Source: Alcanivorax quisquiliarum (GTDB lineage: Bacteria; Pseudomonadota; Gammaproteobacteria; Pseudomonadales; Alcanivoracaceae). Taken from it: DNA of 64,000 bases. Location: positions 124,001 to 188,000 of the forward strand of contig NZ_JALKII010000004.1 of the NCBI RefSeq assembly GCF_023051175.1. Direction: 5' to 3'. A program made the translations under genes and the position numbers. Every line of letters begins with the position of its first letter. Position 1 is the first letter of the stretch. This document shows positions 12,865 to 23,710 of this stretch, piece after piece. Under the pieces are notes generated by a model. It did no database searches. It saw only the letters and a list, made by a program, of their open reading frames with translations, and was not told where the DNA came from.

Positions 12865-15800
12865 TCAGTATTCCACCGCCACTGCTTGCTCGCCGAAGCG
12901 ATTGCGCAGATCTTCCAGCAGTGCCTGATCAGGGCTGACGCGCCACTCGTCACCAAGCCACACCATGCCGCGCCCCCGGGGATGCCGCAGGCGCAACGCC
13001 ACCGGGCACCCACCGCCCAAATAAGGCCGCAGGGCGCCACGCAATGTTTCCGGCAATTGCGGCACCACTTCCGCGTGCACCGTGAGACGGCGGGCAAACA
13101 CTGCTCTGGCGCGGCCGATGTCCATGATCTCATCGGCCGACATGCTGAAACCGCCCGTATAATCATCGTTGCGCACGCCACCGCGCACCACCAGCAGCAC
13201 ATCTTTTTGCACGATGTCACTGTATTGCGCAAAGGTGCGGCCGAACACCGAAACTTCCACTCGGCCGGTCTTGTCATCCAGCGTCAGAAAAGCCATGCGT
13301 TCGCCGCTACGCTTGCTGCGCGTGATGCGCAGCGCGACCACCAGCCCGGCAATCGTCGCCGCCTCGCCTTTGCCGGTAGGCGCCAGGGCATTCAGCCGTG
13401 CTGTGACGAACTGATTGACCTCATGATCGAACTGATCAATCGGATGCCCGGTGAGAAACAGCCCGAGGGTGTCTTTTTCGCCGTTGAGGCGCAGATCATC
13501 ACTCCAGACACGCGCCGGCCGCCAGGCCACCGGGGTTGCAGTGGCCTCAAGGCCGCCACCGAACAGATCACCCATGCCCGCTTCGGCATTGCGGGCATCC
13601 TGCTCTGCCGCCTGGGTGGCATCCGCCAGGCTGGCCATCAGCACCGCCCTGTCCTGGTGATGCCGAGTCGGCCCGAGTTGATCCAGGGCACCGGCTCGCA
13701 CCAGCGCCTCCATGGAGCGGCGATTCATCCGCTTCATGTCGACGCGGCGGCAGAAATCGAACAGATCATCGAACACCAGCCCCTGCTCACGCGCCTGAAC
13801 AATGGCATCGATCGGGCCTTCGCCCAGGCCCTTGATCGCACCAAGCCCGTAGACGATGTTGCCATCCTGATTCACCGTGAAGCGGAAACCGCAGCTGTTC
13901 ACATCCGGCGGCAGCACTTTGAGCTGCATGCTTTTGCATTCATCAATGAAGGTCACGACCTTGTCGGTATTCTGCATATCGGCAGAGATTACCGCGGCCA
14001 TGAATTCTGCCGGATAGTGCGCTTTCAGCCAGGCGGTCTGATAGGCAACCAGTGCATAGGCGGCCGAGTGCGACTTGTTGAAACCGTAACCTGCAAACTT
14101 TTCCACCAGGTCAAAAATGCGGATCGCCAGTTCGCCATCAATGCCCTTGTTGCGCGCCCCTTCCTCGAAGATGGCGCGCTGTTCGGCCATTTCCTCGGGC
14201 TTTTTCTTGCCCATTGCCCGGCGCAGCATATCGGCTTCACCGAGTGAATAACCGGCCAGCACCTGGGCGATCTGCATCACCTGTTCCTGATACAGAATGA
14301 CCCCGTAAGTCGGCTCGAGAATCGGTTTCAGCAACTCGTGCTGGTATTGTGGATCAGGGTAGGCAAGCGGCTCGCGGCCGTGTTTGCGGTTGATGAAGTT
14401 GTCGACCATGCCGGATTCAAGCGGCCCCGGTCGATACAGCGCCACCAGTGCGATGATGTCCTCGAAGACGTCCGGGCGGAGTTTCTTGATCAACTCCTTC
14501 ATGCCCTGCGATTCAAGCTGGAACACCGCCGTGGTTTCGCCTTTTTTCAGCAGCTCGAAAGAGCGTGCATCGTCCAGCGGCAGTTGCGTGATATCCAGCG
14601 GCTCCTCGCCCTCGCGAGCGCGACGCTCGTTCACAGCCTTCACGGCCCAGTCGATAATGGTCAGCGTTTTCAGGCCGAGAAAGTCGAATTTCACCAGTCC
14701 GGCGGCTTCCACATCGTCCTTGTCGAACTGGGTGACAAGATTTTCGCCATCTTCGTCACAATGCAGCGCAGCAAAATCCGTCAACCGGCCCGGCGCAATA
14801 ACCACACCGCCCGCGTGCTTGCCAACGTTACGGGTCAGGCCCTCAAGCCTGAGTGCCATTTCCCAGATTTCCGCCGCCGCTTCATGATCGCTGTTTTCCT
14901 CGTTTTGCAGGAAATCACGCAGCGACTCTTCCTGCTCCAGCGCTTTTTCCAGCGTCATGCCTGGCGTCGGCGGGATCATCTTCGAGAGGCGATCAGCCAG
15001 ACCATACGGCTTGCCCTGCACGCGCGCCACATCACGCACCACCGCCTTGGCGGCCATGGTACCGAAGGTGATGATCTGCCCCACCGCTGCGCGCCCGTAT
15101 TTTTCCGCCACATAGGCGATCACGCGGTCGCGGCCATCCATGCAGAAATCCACATCGAAGTCCGGCATGGAAATCCGTTCGGGGTTCAGGAAACGCTCGA
15201 ATAGCAGATCGTACTGGATCGGATCAAGATCGGTGATTTCCAGCGCGTAAGCCACCAGCGAGCCGGCACCGGAGCCCCGCCCCGGGCCGACCGGCACACC
15301 GTTTTCCTTCGCCCAGCGGATAAAATCCGAGACGATGAGAAAGTAGCCGGGAAAACCCATGTTGTTGATGGTATCGAGCTCGAACTGGAGCCGGTCATCG
15401 TACTCTTTGCGACGCTCGGCATAATCCGGCGCGGCCGTATCCAGAATCAGCGCCAGCCGTTTATCCAGCCCGCGCCGCGACTCTTCCTGAATAAATTCCT
15501 GAATGGTCTTGCCGTCGGGAATCGGAAATTCCGGCAGAAAGTTTTTTCCCAGCCGGATGTCCAGCGAACAGCGACGGGCAATTTCGACCGTATTCTCCAG
15601 CGCTTCCGGCAAATCACTGAACAGCTCGGCCATTTCGGCGCTGCTCTTGAGGTATTGCTCGCTACTGTATTTACGCGCCCGGCGCGGATCGTCGATAGCG
15701 GCACCATCATGGATACAGACGCGCGCCTCGTGCGCGTCGAAATCGTCTTCTTCCAGAAAGCGGACATCGTTGGTGGCCACCACCGGCATACCCAGCGACG

Positions 15801-16371
15801 CCGCCAGCGCCACGCTGGCGTGCAGACAGTTTTCATCTCCGGCGCGGCTGGTGCGCTGCACTTCGATATAAAAGCGGTCACCGCATAACTCGCGAAAATA
15901 CATCGCCAGGTGAGTGGCTTCTTCCTGCTTGCCCGCCAGCAGCAACTGGCCGATTTCACCCTGGCGTGCCGCGGAAAGGAAGATCAGCCCGGCGTGCAGC
16001 TCTTCCAGCCACTCGCGCTTCACCACCGCCCGGCCCCGCGACTGGTTATATTGCCAGGCGCGGGAAATCAGCAGCGTCAGGTTCTGGTAACCAACATCGT
16101 TCTGCACCAGTGCACACAGCCGCGCCGGTTCGTCCAGCACACCGCTTTCCAGCCACAGGTCTGCGCCGGCGATGGGCTTCACGCCCGCTCGCTGTGCCGC
16201 CTCGTAAAACTTGATGAGGCAGAACAGGTTGGAATCGTCGGTCACCGCCACTGCCGGCATTGCCTGATCGACGCACTGTTTTATCAAAGGCTTCACCCGC
16301 ACCACGCCATCGACCAGTGAATAGTCGGTGTGCACACGAAGATGGATGAAGGTGGGGGTGCTCAAGATCAT
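12865..16371 (-). CDS. dnaE: DNA polymerase III subunit alpha
   Basis: The catalytic subunit of the replicative polymerase. At 1168 residues it has the N-terminal PHP domain (FIHLRVHTDYSLVDG), the type C polymerase core with the catalytic aspartates of PDFDVDF near residue 400, the tandem HhH region and a C-terminal OB fold (about 985-1075). ATG at 16371 is used; an in-frame GTG at 16380 would add three residues, and its GTGAGG also supplies the Shine-Dalgarno-like bases for the ATG. It follows rnhB by 76 bp. Confidence 0.96.
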   Translation of the reverse strand: MILSTPTFIHLRVHTDYSLVDGVVRVKPLIKQCVDQAMPAVAVTDDSNLFCLIKFYEAAQRAGVKPIAGADLWLESGVLDEPARLCALVQNDVGYQNLTLLISRAWQYNQSRGRAVVKREWLEELHAGLIFLSAARQGEIGQLLLAGKQEEATHLAMYFRELCGDRFYIEVQRTSRAGDENCLHASVALAASLGMPVVATNDVRFLEEDDFDAHEARVCIHDGAAIDDPRRARKYSSEQYLKSSAEMAELFSDLPEALENTVEIARRCSLDIRLGKNFLPEFPIPDGKTIQEFIQEESRRGLDKRLALILDTAAPDYAERRKEYDDRLQFELDTINNMGFPGYFLIVSDFIRWAKENGVPVGPGRGSGAGSLVAYALEITDLDPIQYDLLFERFLNPERISMPDFDVDFCMDGRDRVIAYVAEKYGRAAVGQIITFGTMAAKAVVRDVARVQGKPYGLADRLSKMIPPTPGMTLEKALEQEESLRDFLQNEENSDHEAAAEIWEMALRLEGLTRNVGKHAGGVVIAPGRLTDFAALHCDEDGENLVTQFDKDDVEAAGLVKFDFLGLKTLTIIDWAVKAVNERRAREGEEPLDITQLPLDDARSFELLKKGETTAVFQLESQGMKELIKKLRPDVFEDIIALVALYRPGPLESGMVDNFINRKHGREPLAYPDPQYQHELLKPILEPTYGVILYQEQVMQIAQVLAGYSLGEADMLRRAMGKKKPEEMAEQRAIFEEGARNKGIDGELAIRIFDLVEKFAGYGFNKSHSAAYALVAYQTAWLKAHYPAEFMAAVISADMQNTDKVVTFIDECKSMQLKVLPPDVNSCGFRFTVNQDGNIVYGLGAIKGLGEGPIDAIVQAREQGLVFDDLFDFCRRVDMKRMNRRSMEALVRAGALDQLGPTRHHQDRAVLMASLADATQAAEQDARNAEAGMGDLFGGGLEATATPVAWRPARVWSDDLRLNGEKDTLGLFLTGHPIDQFDHEVNQFVTARLNALAPTGKGEAATIAGLVVALRITRSKRSGERMAFLTLDDKTGRVEVSVFGRTFAQYSDIVQKDVLLVVRGGVRNDDYTGGFSMSADEIMDIGRARAVFARRLTVHAEVVPQLPETLRGALRPYLGGGCPVALRLRHPRGRGMVWLGDEWRVSPDQALLEDLRNRFGEQAVAVEY

Positions 16372-16447
16372 GTTCCTCACGAGTGAATGGCGCCGGGCAT
16401 ACTGGCCACGGAATCAGCTGGGCAACACCCGCCGCCGGCGCAGTGCT

Positions 16448-17089
16448 TCAGGCGTCAGCGCTTACCAGCCGCGCCACGGGTGCGAACGAGCGGCGGTGTT
16501 CGCGCAGCGCGCCATGCTCGGCCAATGCTGCCAGATGGCCAGCGGTCGGGTAACCCTTGTGGCGGTCAAAACCGTATTGCGGGTAGCGTTCGTGCAGCGC
16601 TGTCATCTCGGCGTCGCGGGCAACCTTGGCCAGAATCGACGCTGCACTGATCGCCGGGATCAGGCCATCGCCTTTCACCACTGGCTCGCTCGGCAGCCCG
16701 AAATCCGGGCAGCGATTGCCATCCACCAGCACCGCATCCGCGGCCTGGGCAAGCGCTTGCACCGCCCGCTGCATCGCCAGCATGGTGGCATGGTAAATAT
16801 TCAGCTGATCAATTTCTGCCGGCTCTGCCCGGCCCAGCGCCCAGGCCAGCGCCTGCTCGCGAATCTCCGTGGCCAGCGCCTCGCGGCGGCGCTCGGTCAG
16901 CCGCTTGCTGTCGGCCAGCCCCTCAATCGGCCGCGCCGGATCAAGCACTACGGCGGCGGTCACCACCGCGCCCACCAATGGCCCTCGCCCCACTTCATCC
17001 ACACCTGCCAGACGCATGCCCGTGAACCAGGCAAAGCGGGTCGGCTGCCACGGCAGCATTGCCGGATATTCGGCAAATGGCCGTGTCAT
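16448..17089 (-). CDS. rnhB: ribonuclease HII
   Basis: Removes ribonucleotides embedded in DNA. The 213-residue protein has the RNase HII active-site motif [12 protein letters not shown] with Asp31 and Glu32, and the conserved [12 protein letters not shown] and GYPTAGHL segments. The ATG overlaps the lpxB stop by 4 bp (ATGA). It is in the usual lpxA-lpxB-rnhB-dnaE order. The first 25 residues precede the conserved core; the ATG at Met25 is a possible shorter start. Confidence 0.93.
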   Translation of the reverse strand: MTRPFAEYPAMLPWQPTRFAWFTGMRLAGVDEVGRGPLVGAVVTAAVVLDPARPIEGLADSKRLTERRREALATEIREQALAWALGRAEPAEIDQLNIYHATMLAMQRAVQALAQAADAVLVDGNRCPDFGLPSEPVVKGDGLIPAISAASILAKVARDAEMTALHERYPQYGFDRHKGYPTAGHLAALAEHGALREHRRSFAPVARLVSADA

Positions 17090-18255
17090 GGCTGCTGCTC
17101 CGGCGCGAGCGTGCCGTCGATCAGCGCTTTCACGGCCGCTGCGGCGTGCACGCTGGCATCGCGGCGCAGCTGCTGATGCACGGCCTGAAACTCTTCCTGC
17201 AATTCCGCCACCGCCTCCGGGTGTTCAAACCAGTAGCGCACCGCTGCCGCCACGGCTTCCGGCGTCAGCGCATGCTGGATCAGCTCGGGAATACGCGGCG
17301 TGGCAGCGAGCAGATTGGGCAGACCGTAATGCTCAAGGCGGATCAACCGGCGAGCGATGGCGTAGGTCAGCCCACCAAGCCGATAGCCGATCACCATGGG
17401 TTTTTTCAGCAGCAACCCTTCCAATGTCGCGGTACCGGAGGCCATCAGGACGACGTCGGCGGCGGCCATGACTTCGCGGCTACGACCATCCACCAGCGCC
17501 ACATCATCCAGGCCCGCTGCCAGCAGGCCACTGCGAATTTCCGTGGCCCGTTGCGGGGTGGCCGCCGGGATGACCACCGTCAAGGCCGGATCATCGGCCT
17601 TGAGCAGCTTCACCGCAGCAAGAAAATCCGGCAGCAGCTGGCGCACTTCGCCACTGCGGCTGCCCGGCAATACCGCCAGCACCTTGCCCTGCGGTGCCAG
17701 GCTCAGTGCAGCGCGTGCGCCGGCCACATCCGGTGTATCGGGAATCATGTCCGCCAGCGGATGCCCGACAAACGCCACCGGCACGCCCTGCTCCTGATAA
17801 AAACGCGCCTCGAACGGCAGCAATGTCAGCATCAGATCAATGCTTTCCCGAATCCCCTTGACGCGGCCCTGCCGCCAGGCCCAGACGGACGGGCTGACAT
17901 AATGCACCGTCCGCAGGCCTCTGGCGTGTGCACGCCGTGCCACTGACAAGGTGAAATCCGGCGAATCGATACCGATGACGGCCAAGGGCGCTTCGCGCAC
18001 CAGCAATTCCACCAGTTCCCGTCTGAGCCGGAACAGCTCAGGCAGACGCGGCAGCACCTCGGTAATGCCCATTACCGAGAGCCGCTCCATCGGGAACAGG
18101 GATTCACCGCCTTCCGCCTGCATTTGCGGGCCACACACGCCGATAAAGCGGGCATCGGGATAAAGGTCGCGCAGCGCACGGATCAACCCGGCGCCGAGGA
18201 TATCGCCGGAGATTTCTCCGGCGATCAGTGCAAAGACGGGCTGCCTGCCTGCCAT
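17086..18255 (-). CDS. lpxB: lipid-A-disaccharide synthase
   Basis: A GT19 glycosyltransferase that joins UDP-2,3-diacylglucosamine and lipid X to form the lipid A disaccharide. The ATG at 18255 ([18 protein letters not shown]) gives 389 residues (E. coli 382). Characteristic segments include [30 protein letters not shown] and VSPSVWAW. The longer open frame to 18402 runs into lpxA and is rejected. The gap to lpxA is 22 bp. Confidence 0.95.
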   Translation of the reverse strand: MAGRQPVFALIAGEISGDILGAGLIRALRDLYPDARFIGVCGPQMQAEGGESLFPMERLSVMGITEVLPRLPELFRLRRELVELLVREAPLAVIGIDSPDFTLSVARRAHARGLRTVHYVSPSVWAWRQGRVKGIRESIDLMLTLLPFEARFYQEQGVPVAFVGHPLADMIPDTPDVAGARAALSLAPQGKVLAVLPGSRSGEVRQLLPDFLAAVKLLKADDPALTVVIPAATPQRATEIRSGLLAAGLDDVALVDGRSREVMAAADVVLMASGTATLEGLLLKKPMVIGYRLGGLTYAIARRLIRLEHYGLPNLLAATPRIPELIQHALTPEAVAAAVRYWFEHPEAVAELQEEFQAVHQQLRRDASVHAAAAVKALIDGTLAPEQQP

Positions 18256-18277
18256 GGTCGCTCCCGTAACCGTGTGC

Positions 18278-19045
18278 TCAGCGGGTGATGCCGCGCTCGG
18301 AGGCACGCAGGGAATCAATGAATACTTGCAGCTCTGCGCCGCCCGCCAGCGCATCCAGCTGCGCCAGCGCCTGTTCCAGGGTCTGGCCCTGGCGATAGAC
18401 AATCTTGTAGGCCTTGCGCAGCTGGCTGACCACCTCCGGGCTCCAGCCGCGGCGGCGCATGCCTTCGAAGTTCATCGAGCGTGCCGCTGCCGGGTTGCCG
18501 CCCACCATGACGTACGCCGGGATGTCCTTGAGCACCAGGCTGCACCCGGCCGTCATGGCGTAAGAGCCAATGCGGCAGAACTGATGCACGCCGGTCATGC
18601 CGCCGAGGATCACCCCATCACCGATATGCACATGGCCGGCAATGCCGGTGGTGTTGGCAAAGATATTGTTGTTGCCGATCATGCAGTCGTGCGCAACATG
18701 CACACCCACCATCAGCAGGTTGTTGTCGCCGATCCGGGTCAGGCCGTTGTCCTGGATCGTGCCACGGTGAATTGTCACGTGCTCGCGGATGACGTTGTTA
18801 TCACCGATCTCGAGCGCGGTCGGCTCACCGTTATACTTCTTGTCCTGGCACGCTTCACCAATGGACGCGAACTGGAAGATGCGGTTGTCGCGGCCGATCG
18901 TGGTCGGCCCCTGAATTACCACGTGCGGCCCGATCACCGTGCCGGAGGCTATTTTCACGTCGGGCCCGATGATCGAGTAAGGCCCCACCTGCACGTCACC
19001 GGCGAGCTCTGCACCGGCGTCAATAATGGCGGTATTGTGAATCAT
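18278..19045 (-). CDS. lpxA: UDP-N-acetylglucosamine acyltransferase
   Basis: First step of lipid A synthesis: transfers a 3-hydroxyacyl chain from ACP to UDP-GlcNAc. The 255-residue protein is built of hexapeptide repeats forming a left-handed beta helix (about residues 1-185), followed by a helical C-terminal domain. The catalytic His119 is in VGVHVAHDCMIG. It sits between fabZ and lpxB, as expected. Confidence 0.95.
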   Translation of the reverse strand: MIHNTAIIDAGAELAGDVQVGPYSIIGPDVKIASGTVIGPHVVIQGPTTIGRDNRIFQFASIGEACQDKKYNGEPTALEIGDNNVIREHVTIHRGTIQDNGLTRIGDNNLLMVGVHVAHDCMIGNNNIFANTTGIAGHVHIGDGVILGGMTGVHQFCRIGSYAMTAGCSLVLKDIPAYVMVGGNPAAARSMNFEGMRRRGWSPEVVSQLRKAYKIVYRQGQTLEQALAQLDALAGGAELQVFIDSLRASERGITR

Positions 19046-19254
19046 TGTTGTCTGTTATCCGCTGTCGGCTGATTTCAGCTTTACGTTCTGTGCGATCCGG
19101 CAAGCTGGCTCTGGCGGCTGCCCTGGCAGTCGGACACAAGCATTCAGTCCGCGACGGCCTGGCAGCCGGGATCAATAGCAAGGAAGTATACGCCAGTGCG
19201 CGCCCGCATGCGCGCCGTCTGCACGACGCGCTGCTACAGCTGGTCAGGAGACGA

Positions 19255-19692
19255 TCAGATTTTCTGCTCGGCCACCAGCGTCTCGGCGCTGGCCACCAGT
19301 TTGCCATCGACGTGCGCTTCGCAGCCGAACTTGAGAATGTTGCGGCGTACGGTGATCAGGCGTGCGCTCATCATCAGCTGATCCCCTGGCACCACCGGAC
19401 GCTTGAAACGAGCGCGGTCAGTGCCCACCAGCAGGTAATTATAGCCGTCGGCTGGCCGCTTGCCGGCGGTGATGAAGCCAAGCACACCCGCCGCCTGCGT
19501 CATCGCCTCGATGATCAGCACGCCCGGCATGACAGGATCGTGGGGGAAATGGCCGTTGAAGAAGGGTTCATTGCAGGTGACGTTCTTGAGCGCCAGCACG
19601 CGCTCCCCCGGCACCAGCTCAAGCACCCGATCCACCAGCAGGAACGGATACCGTTGCGGAAGATATTCTTTGATTTCGTTGATGTTCATCAT
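19255..19692 (-). CDS. fabZ: 3-hydroxyacyl-[ACP] dehydratase FabZ
   Basis: Dehydrates 3-hydroxyacyl-ACP in the fatty acid elongation cycle. The 145-residue hotdog-fold protein has its catalytic His48 in [14 protein letters not shown] and the Glu in [11 protein letters not shown]. It competes with LpxA for 3-hydroxyacyl-ACP, which fits its position among lpx genes. An ATG one codon in is an equally good start. A 208-bp gap to lpxA contains no gene. Confidence 0.95.
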   Translation of the reverse strand: MMNINEIKEYLPQRYPFLLVDRVLELVPGERVLALKNVTCNEPFFNGHFPHDPVMPGVLIIEAMTQAAGVLGFITAGKRPADGYNYLLVGTDRARFKRPVVPGDQLMMSARLITVRRNILKFGCEAHVDGKLVASAETLVAEQKI

Positions 19693-19805
19693 AAGCGCGC
19701 TGGCCGGGAACCATTGATCCGGCCGGAACCTTTAACAAGCCCAATGAGAAGAAGCCGCATCCGATGCCGCTTCGTGCGGTATGTGGAACAAACCGGCAAA
19801 GACGA

Positions 19806-20825
19806 TCAGTCCCGGCGGGCGTCCTGCTCCAGCTTGCGTACACGGCGGTACAACTCATCCAGGTGGCGGAAGCGTGCCGTATTACGGCGCCAGCGGTCAT
19901 GACGATCCGCCGGCAAAGCCGAGCCATAGGTGCCCGGTTCGGTAATGGATTTTGACACCAGCGTCATGCCCAGCACCACGACCTTGTCGCAGATATCCAG
20001 ATGGCCGGCGATGCCGACAGCACCACCAATCATGCAATAACTGCCAATACGGGAGCTGCCGGAAACGCCCACCTTGCCCGCCATGGCGGTATGATCGCCC
20101 ACCACCACGTTATGGCCTAGATGCACCTGGTCATCCAGGATGACGCCGTTGCCAATCACGGTATCTTCGATCGCGCCTCGATCAATGGTGACGTTGGCGC
20201 CGATCTCGACATCCGCGCCAATTTTCACCGCGCCGACCTGCGCGACCTTGCTCCAGCGGCCACTGCTGAAGGCATAGCCGAAACCGTCGGCTCCGATCAC
20301 CGAACCGGCGTGTATGATAGTGCGAGGACCGATCACCACACCATGGTAAATTGTAACATTCGGGTAAAGCCGCACCTGCTCGCCAAGTTCGACGCCCTCG
20401 CCGACCACAGCATTGGCCATCACCACAACCCCCGCCCGCAGGCGAGCACCTGCACCAATCACCGCATTCGGCCCGATCGAGACGTTATCCTCGATCACGG
20501 CATCCGGGGCGATCACCGCTCGCGGATGGATTTCGCGGGGCGCTTCCGGTGTGGTATCGAAGTGCCGGCTGACCTTTGCGAAGGCGAGATAAGGATCGGC
20601 CACCACCAGCGTAGCTACCGGGCACGCCTCGGCCTGCTCGGCTGTACACAGCACGGCACCGGCACGTGTCTGCTCAAGATAAGGGCGATAGCGCGGGTTG
20701 GCGAGAAACGCCAGCTGCGCCGGGGTTGCCGAACGCAACGTGCCCAGCCCGCTGATTTCTGCCTCGCCATCGCCGCGCAACTCGGCGCCCAGCTCGGCCG
20801 CCAGCTGTGCCAATGTCAGCGCCAC
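19806..20825 (-). CDS. lpxD: UDP-3-O-acylglucosamine N-acyltransferase
   Basis: Third lipid A step: N-acylates UDP-3-O-acyl-glucosamine. The 339-residue protein has an N-terminal uridine-binding domain (about 1-100), a long left-handed beta helix of hexapeptide repeats with catalytic His residues around DDQVHLGHNVVVGDHT, and a C-terminal helix (EELYRRVRKLE-type) expected to bind ACP. The 4-bp gap to skp indicates one transcript. Confidence 0.95.
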   Translation of the reverse strand: MALTLAQLAAELGAELRGDGEAEISGLGTLRSATPAQLAFLANPRYRPYLEQTRAGAVLCTAEQAEACPVATLVVADPYLAFAKVSRHFDTTPEAPREIHPRAVIAPDAVIEDNVSIGPNAVIGAGARLRAGVVVMANAVVGEGVELGEQVRLYPNVTIYHGVVIGPRTIIHAGSVIGADGFGYAFSSGRWSKVAQVGAVKIGADVEIGANVTIDRGAIEDTVIGNGVILDDQVHLGHNVVVGDHTAMAGKVGVSGSSRIGSYCMIGGAVGIAGHLDICDKVVVLGMTLVSKSITEPGTYGSALPADRHDRWRRNTARFRHLDELYRRVRKLEQDARRD

Positions 20826-20829
20826 GGCC

Positions 20830-21330
20830 TTACTTGATCCGGTTGATGCGTTGAGTCACCTGTTTGGTGATATCCAGCTCGGGCTTCACGTAGACAGCAG
20901 CCTGTGCACTGATAACCATATCCAGGCCCATTTCGCCGGCGATTTCCTCGATGGCGCGCAGCACTTTCGGCTCCATGCTCTCCAGCAGATCCTGGCGGTC
21001 TGTATTCACCCGGCGCTGCAACGTTTGTTGCAGTGCCTGAAATTCCATGGTTTTTGTTTCACCTTCGTCGGTCAGCTTGTTGCGCTCGTCACGGCTCATG
21101 GTCATGCCGTCGCGCTGCAAGCGCTCTTCGATCTTGGCGACATCGTCGCGCAGCCGGCGCAAGCGCTGGCTCTCTTCTTCAAGCGAGGCCTCCAGCCGCG
21201 CATTACGGCTCTTCACTTCTTCGGATTCCACGATCGCCTGCATCGGATCGATCACGGCGATCTTCATATCCGCCGCAGCCACCAGTGGCAGCATCAGCAC
21301 TGCGAACAGCATCGTCTTCATTGTTTTCAT
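20830..21330 (-). CDS. skp: periplasmic chaperone Skp/OmpH
   Basis: Holds unfolded outer-membrane proteins in the periplasm on their way to BamA. The 166-residue protein has a cleavable signal peptide (about residues 1-20, ending near VAAAD) and a long, charged coiled-coil region that forms the tentacles. AGGAG lies 7 bp before the ATG at 21330. Its place between bamA and lpxD is conserved. Confidence 0.92.
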   Translation of the reverse strand: MKTMKTMLFAVLMLPLVAAADMKIAVIDPMQAIVESEEVKSRNARLEASLEEESQRLRRLRDDVAKIEERLQRDGMTMSRDERNKLTDEGETKTMEFQALQQTLQRRVNTDRQDLLESMEPKVLRAIEEIAGEMGLDMVISAQAAVYVKPELDITKQVTQRINRIK

Positions 21331-21340
21331 GAAATCACTC

Positions 21341-23710
21341 CTAAAAAACCTGCCCCAGGGAAAACTGGAAGAATTCGGTATCGTCGCCGGATTGCCGGTT
21401 CAGCGGCCGGGCGAAGTTGAAACTGAGCGGGCCGATGGCTGTCAGCCAGGTCAGACCGATACCCGTGGCGTAGCGAATTTCGCCGGCATCGAACTCGTAC
21501 AGGTTGTTGGCTGTTTCGGTCTGGAACACCTGACCGCCATCAACAAAAAAGAAGGTGCGCACGTTGCGGCTTTCCGGCGCGAAAGGCGTCGGGAAAATCA
21601 GCTCCATGCTACCCTCCACCAGCAAGTTGCCGCCCACCGGATCGGGATCAGGGTCGCGCACACAGTTGGCCGGGTTGAGCTCGCATTGGTTGACGTAGGT
21701 GATTGCATCGGAGCGCGGGCCCAGGCTGCGTGATTCGTAGCCCCGAACGGAACCGATGCCGCCGGCATAATAGTTTTCGAAGAACGGCAATATATTGTTG
21801 TCACCATAGCCATCGCCGAAGCCGACATCGGCCCGCGTGCGCAGCGTCCAGCGGCGGCTGATGGGGAAGTAACGCTCGCCGTTCCAGGATACCTTGTAGA
21901 ACATGTAATCACTGCCCGGCGAGGCCACTTCGACACCGAAGGTCTGTGACCAGCCACGGTCAGGAAGAATGCCGCGGTTCAGGGTGCTGGTGCGTAATGA
22001 TGCGTTCAGCTTGAACAGATTGAACTCGTTGCCCTCGGCCATCATGAAGCGGTAAATGTCTTCCGCCACAAAATCGCCCGACGTCACCTCGATGTTGTCG
22101 TACCCGAAACCGAAATCCAGCCGCGAATATTCCGAAATCGGGTAGCCGTAGTTGACTGCTGCCCCGATCCGGTCTGCCGCATAGGAGGCCACCGTCGCCT
22201 TGCTGAAATCGATCTTGGAATAATAAAGGCTGAAGCCCCGGCTCACTCCATCGAGGGTGTAATAGGGATTGAAGTGCGAAAAGCTGTAACTGTCACGAAT
22301 GTCACTGCGCGACAGGGCAAACGACACCCGGTTGCCGGTGCCCATGAAATTACTCTGGCTGACGCTGGCACCAAAAATGAAACCGCTGGCCTCGGAGTAG
22401 CCGACGTTGGCACCGATCGAGCCCGAAGGCTGCTCTTCGACGGTGTAATTCACATCGACCAGATCTTCCGAGCCGACCACGCGGGGCGTCTCGGCCTCCA
22501 CCAGCCCAAAATAGCCCAGCCGCTGCAAGCGCTCTCGGGACAGATCAATCAGCGCCGTATTGGCTGGCGCGCCCTCGAACTGCCGCAGCTCACGCCGCAT
22601 CACTTCATCCTGCGTTTTGACGTTGCCGCTGAAGTTCACTCGGCGCACATAGACCTTGCGCCCCGGATCGACGTAAAAGGTGATATCCACGGTCTCGCCG
22701 TCTTCACTCACCTCGGGGAAATCATTCACCTGGGCAAAGGTATAACCTTCATTGCCCAGCCGGCGCGTGAGCAGCTCCGCACTTTGCGTAATGATGCGCT
22801 GCGAGAACACTTCGCCGGGCTTGGCCAGCAACAGCGGCCGCAGATCCTCTTCTTCCACGACCAGATCGCCCGCCAGACGCACCTCGCCGATGCGGTAACG
22901 CTTGCCTTCATCCACATTGATGGTGATATATACGCGACTACGATCCGGCGTGACCGCTACCTGGGTGGATTCCATGGAGAAGTTGATGTAGCCACGATCC
23001 AGATAGTAGGAGCGCAACCGCTCCAGATCGCCGGACAGCCGCTCGCGAGAATAACGATGGCGGCTGCCGAACGGCCACCAGCCGCGTGGTTTCAGCTCGA
23101 ACACACTGCGCAGCTCGGCATCGCTGAACACGTCGTTTCCGACAATATTGATATCGCGAATACTGGCCGGGCTGCCTTCGTAGATATTGATGTTCAGCGC
23201 CACCCGGTTGCGTGGCAGCGGCACTGCCTCGGTATCCACCTGGGCATCGTAACGGCCCTGGGCAACATACTGCCGTTGCAGCTCGCCGGTGATGGCCTCA
23301 AGGGTGGAGCGCCGGAAAACCTCGCCTTCGGCCAGCCCGGCATCACGCAGCCCCTTGCGCAGATTGTCTTCGTCGATGGATTTGTTGCCCTTGATCTCAA
23401 GGCGGGAAATGGAGGGCCGCTCGGAGAGCACCACCACCAGTTGATCGCCATCGCGACCGATCTGCACATCCTCGAAATCACCGGAGCCATAAAGGCGGCG
23501 CACTGCCTCGGCCACCTCACGCGGGCCGACCAGATCGCCCGACTGGATCGGCAATGCGGCATACACCCGCTCTACCGGCAGCCGCTGCAATCCTTCGACA
23601 CGCACATCACTGACGCGAAACGAATCATTCGCCGCAGCAGTGGCGGCCATCATCAACAGGCCGGCAAATACACAGCAGGACCAGGCTCGCAAAACACCCC
23701 CGACTATCAT
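21341..23710 (-). CDS. bamA: outer membrane assembly factor BamA
   Basis: The core of the BAM complex, which folds beta-barrel proteins into the outer membrane. The 789-residue protein has a signal peptide, five POTRA domains (about 28-425) and a C-terminal 16-strand barrel. The conserved barrel loop reads VRGYESRSLGPR (usually VRGF) and the last residues FQFSLGQVF form the beta-signal. The ATG at 23710 overlaps the rseP stop (ATGA), which settles the start over the upstream in-frame codon at 23749. Confidence 0.96.
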   Translation of the reverse strand: MIVGGVLRAWSCCVFAGLLMMAATAAANDSFRVSDVRVEGLQRLPVERVYAALPIQSGDLVGPREVAEAVRRLYGSGDFEDVQIGRDGDQLVVVLSERPSISRLEIKGNKSIDEDNLRKGLRDAGLAEGEVFRRSTLEAITGELQRQYVAQGRYDAQVDTEAVPLPRNRVALNINIYEGSPASIRDINIVGNDVFSDAELRSVFELKPRGWWPFGSRHRYSRERLSGDLERLRSYYLDRGYINFSMESTQVAVTPDRSRVYITINVDEGKRYRIGEVRLAGDLVVEEEDLRPLLLAKPGEVFSQRIITQSAELLTRRLGNEGYTFAQVNDFPEVSEDGETVDITFYVDPGRKVYVRRVNFSGNVKTQDEVMRRELRQFEGAPANTALIDLSRERLQRLGYFGLVEAETPRVVGSEDLVDVNYTVEEQPSGSIGANVGYSEASGFIFGASVSQSNFMGTGNRVSFALSRSDIRDSYSFSHFNPYYTLDGVSRGFSLYYSKIDFSKATVASYAADRIGAAVNYGYPISEYSRLDFGFGYDNIEVTSGDFVAEDIYRFMMAEGNEFNLFKLNASLRTSTLNRGILPDRGWSQTFGVEVASPGSDYMFYKVSWNGERYFPISRRWTLRTRADVGFGDGYGDNNILPFFENYYAGGIGSVRGYESRSLGPRSDAITYVNQCELNPANCVRDPDPDPVGGNLLVEGSMELIFPTPFAPESRNVRTFFFVDGGQVFQTETANNLYEFDAGEIRYATGIGLTWLTAIGPLSFNFARPLNRQSGDDTEFFQFSLGQVF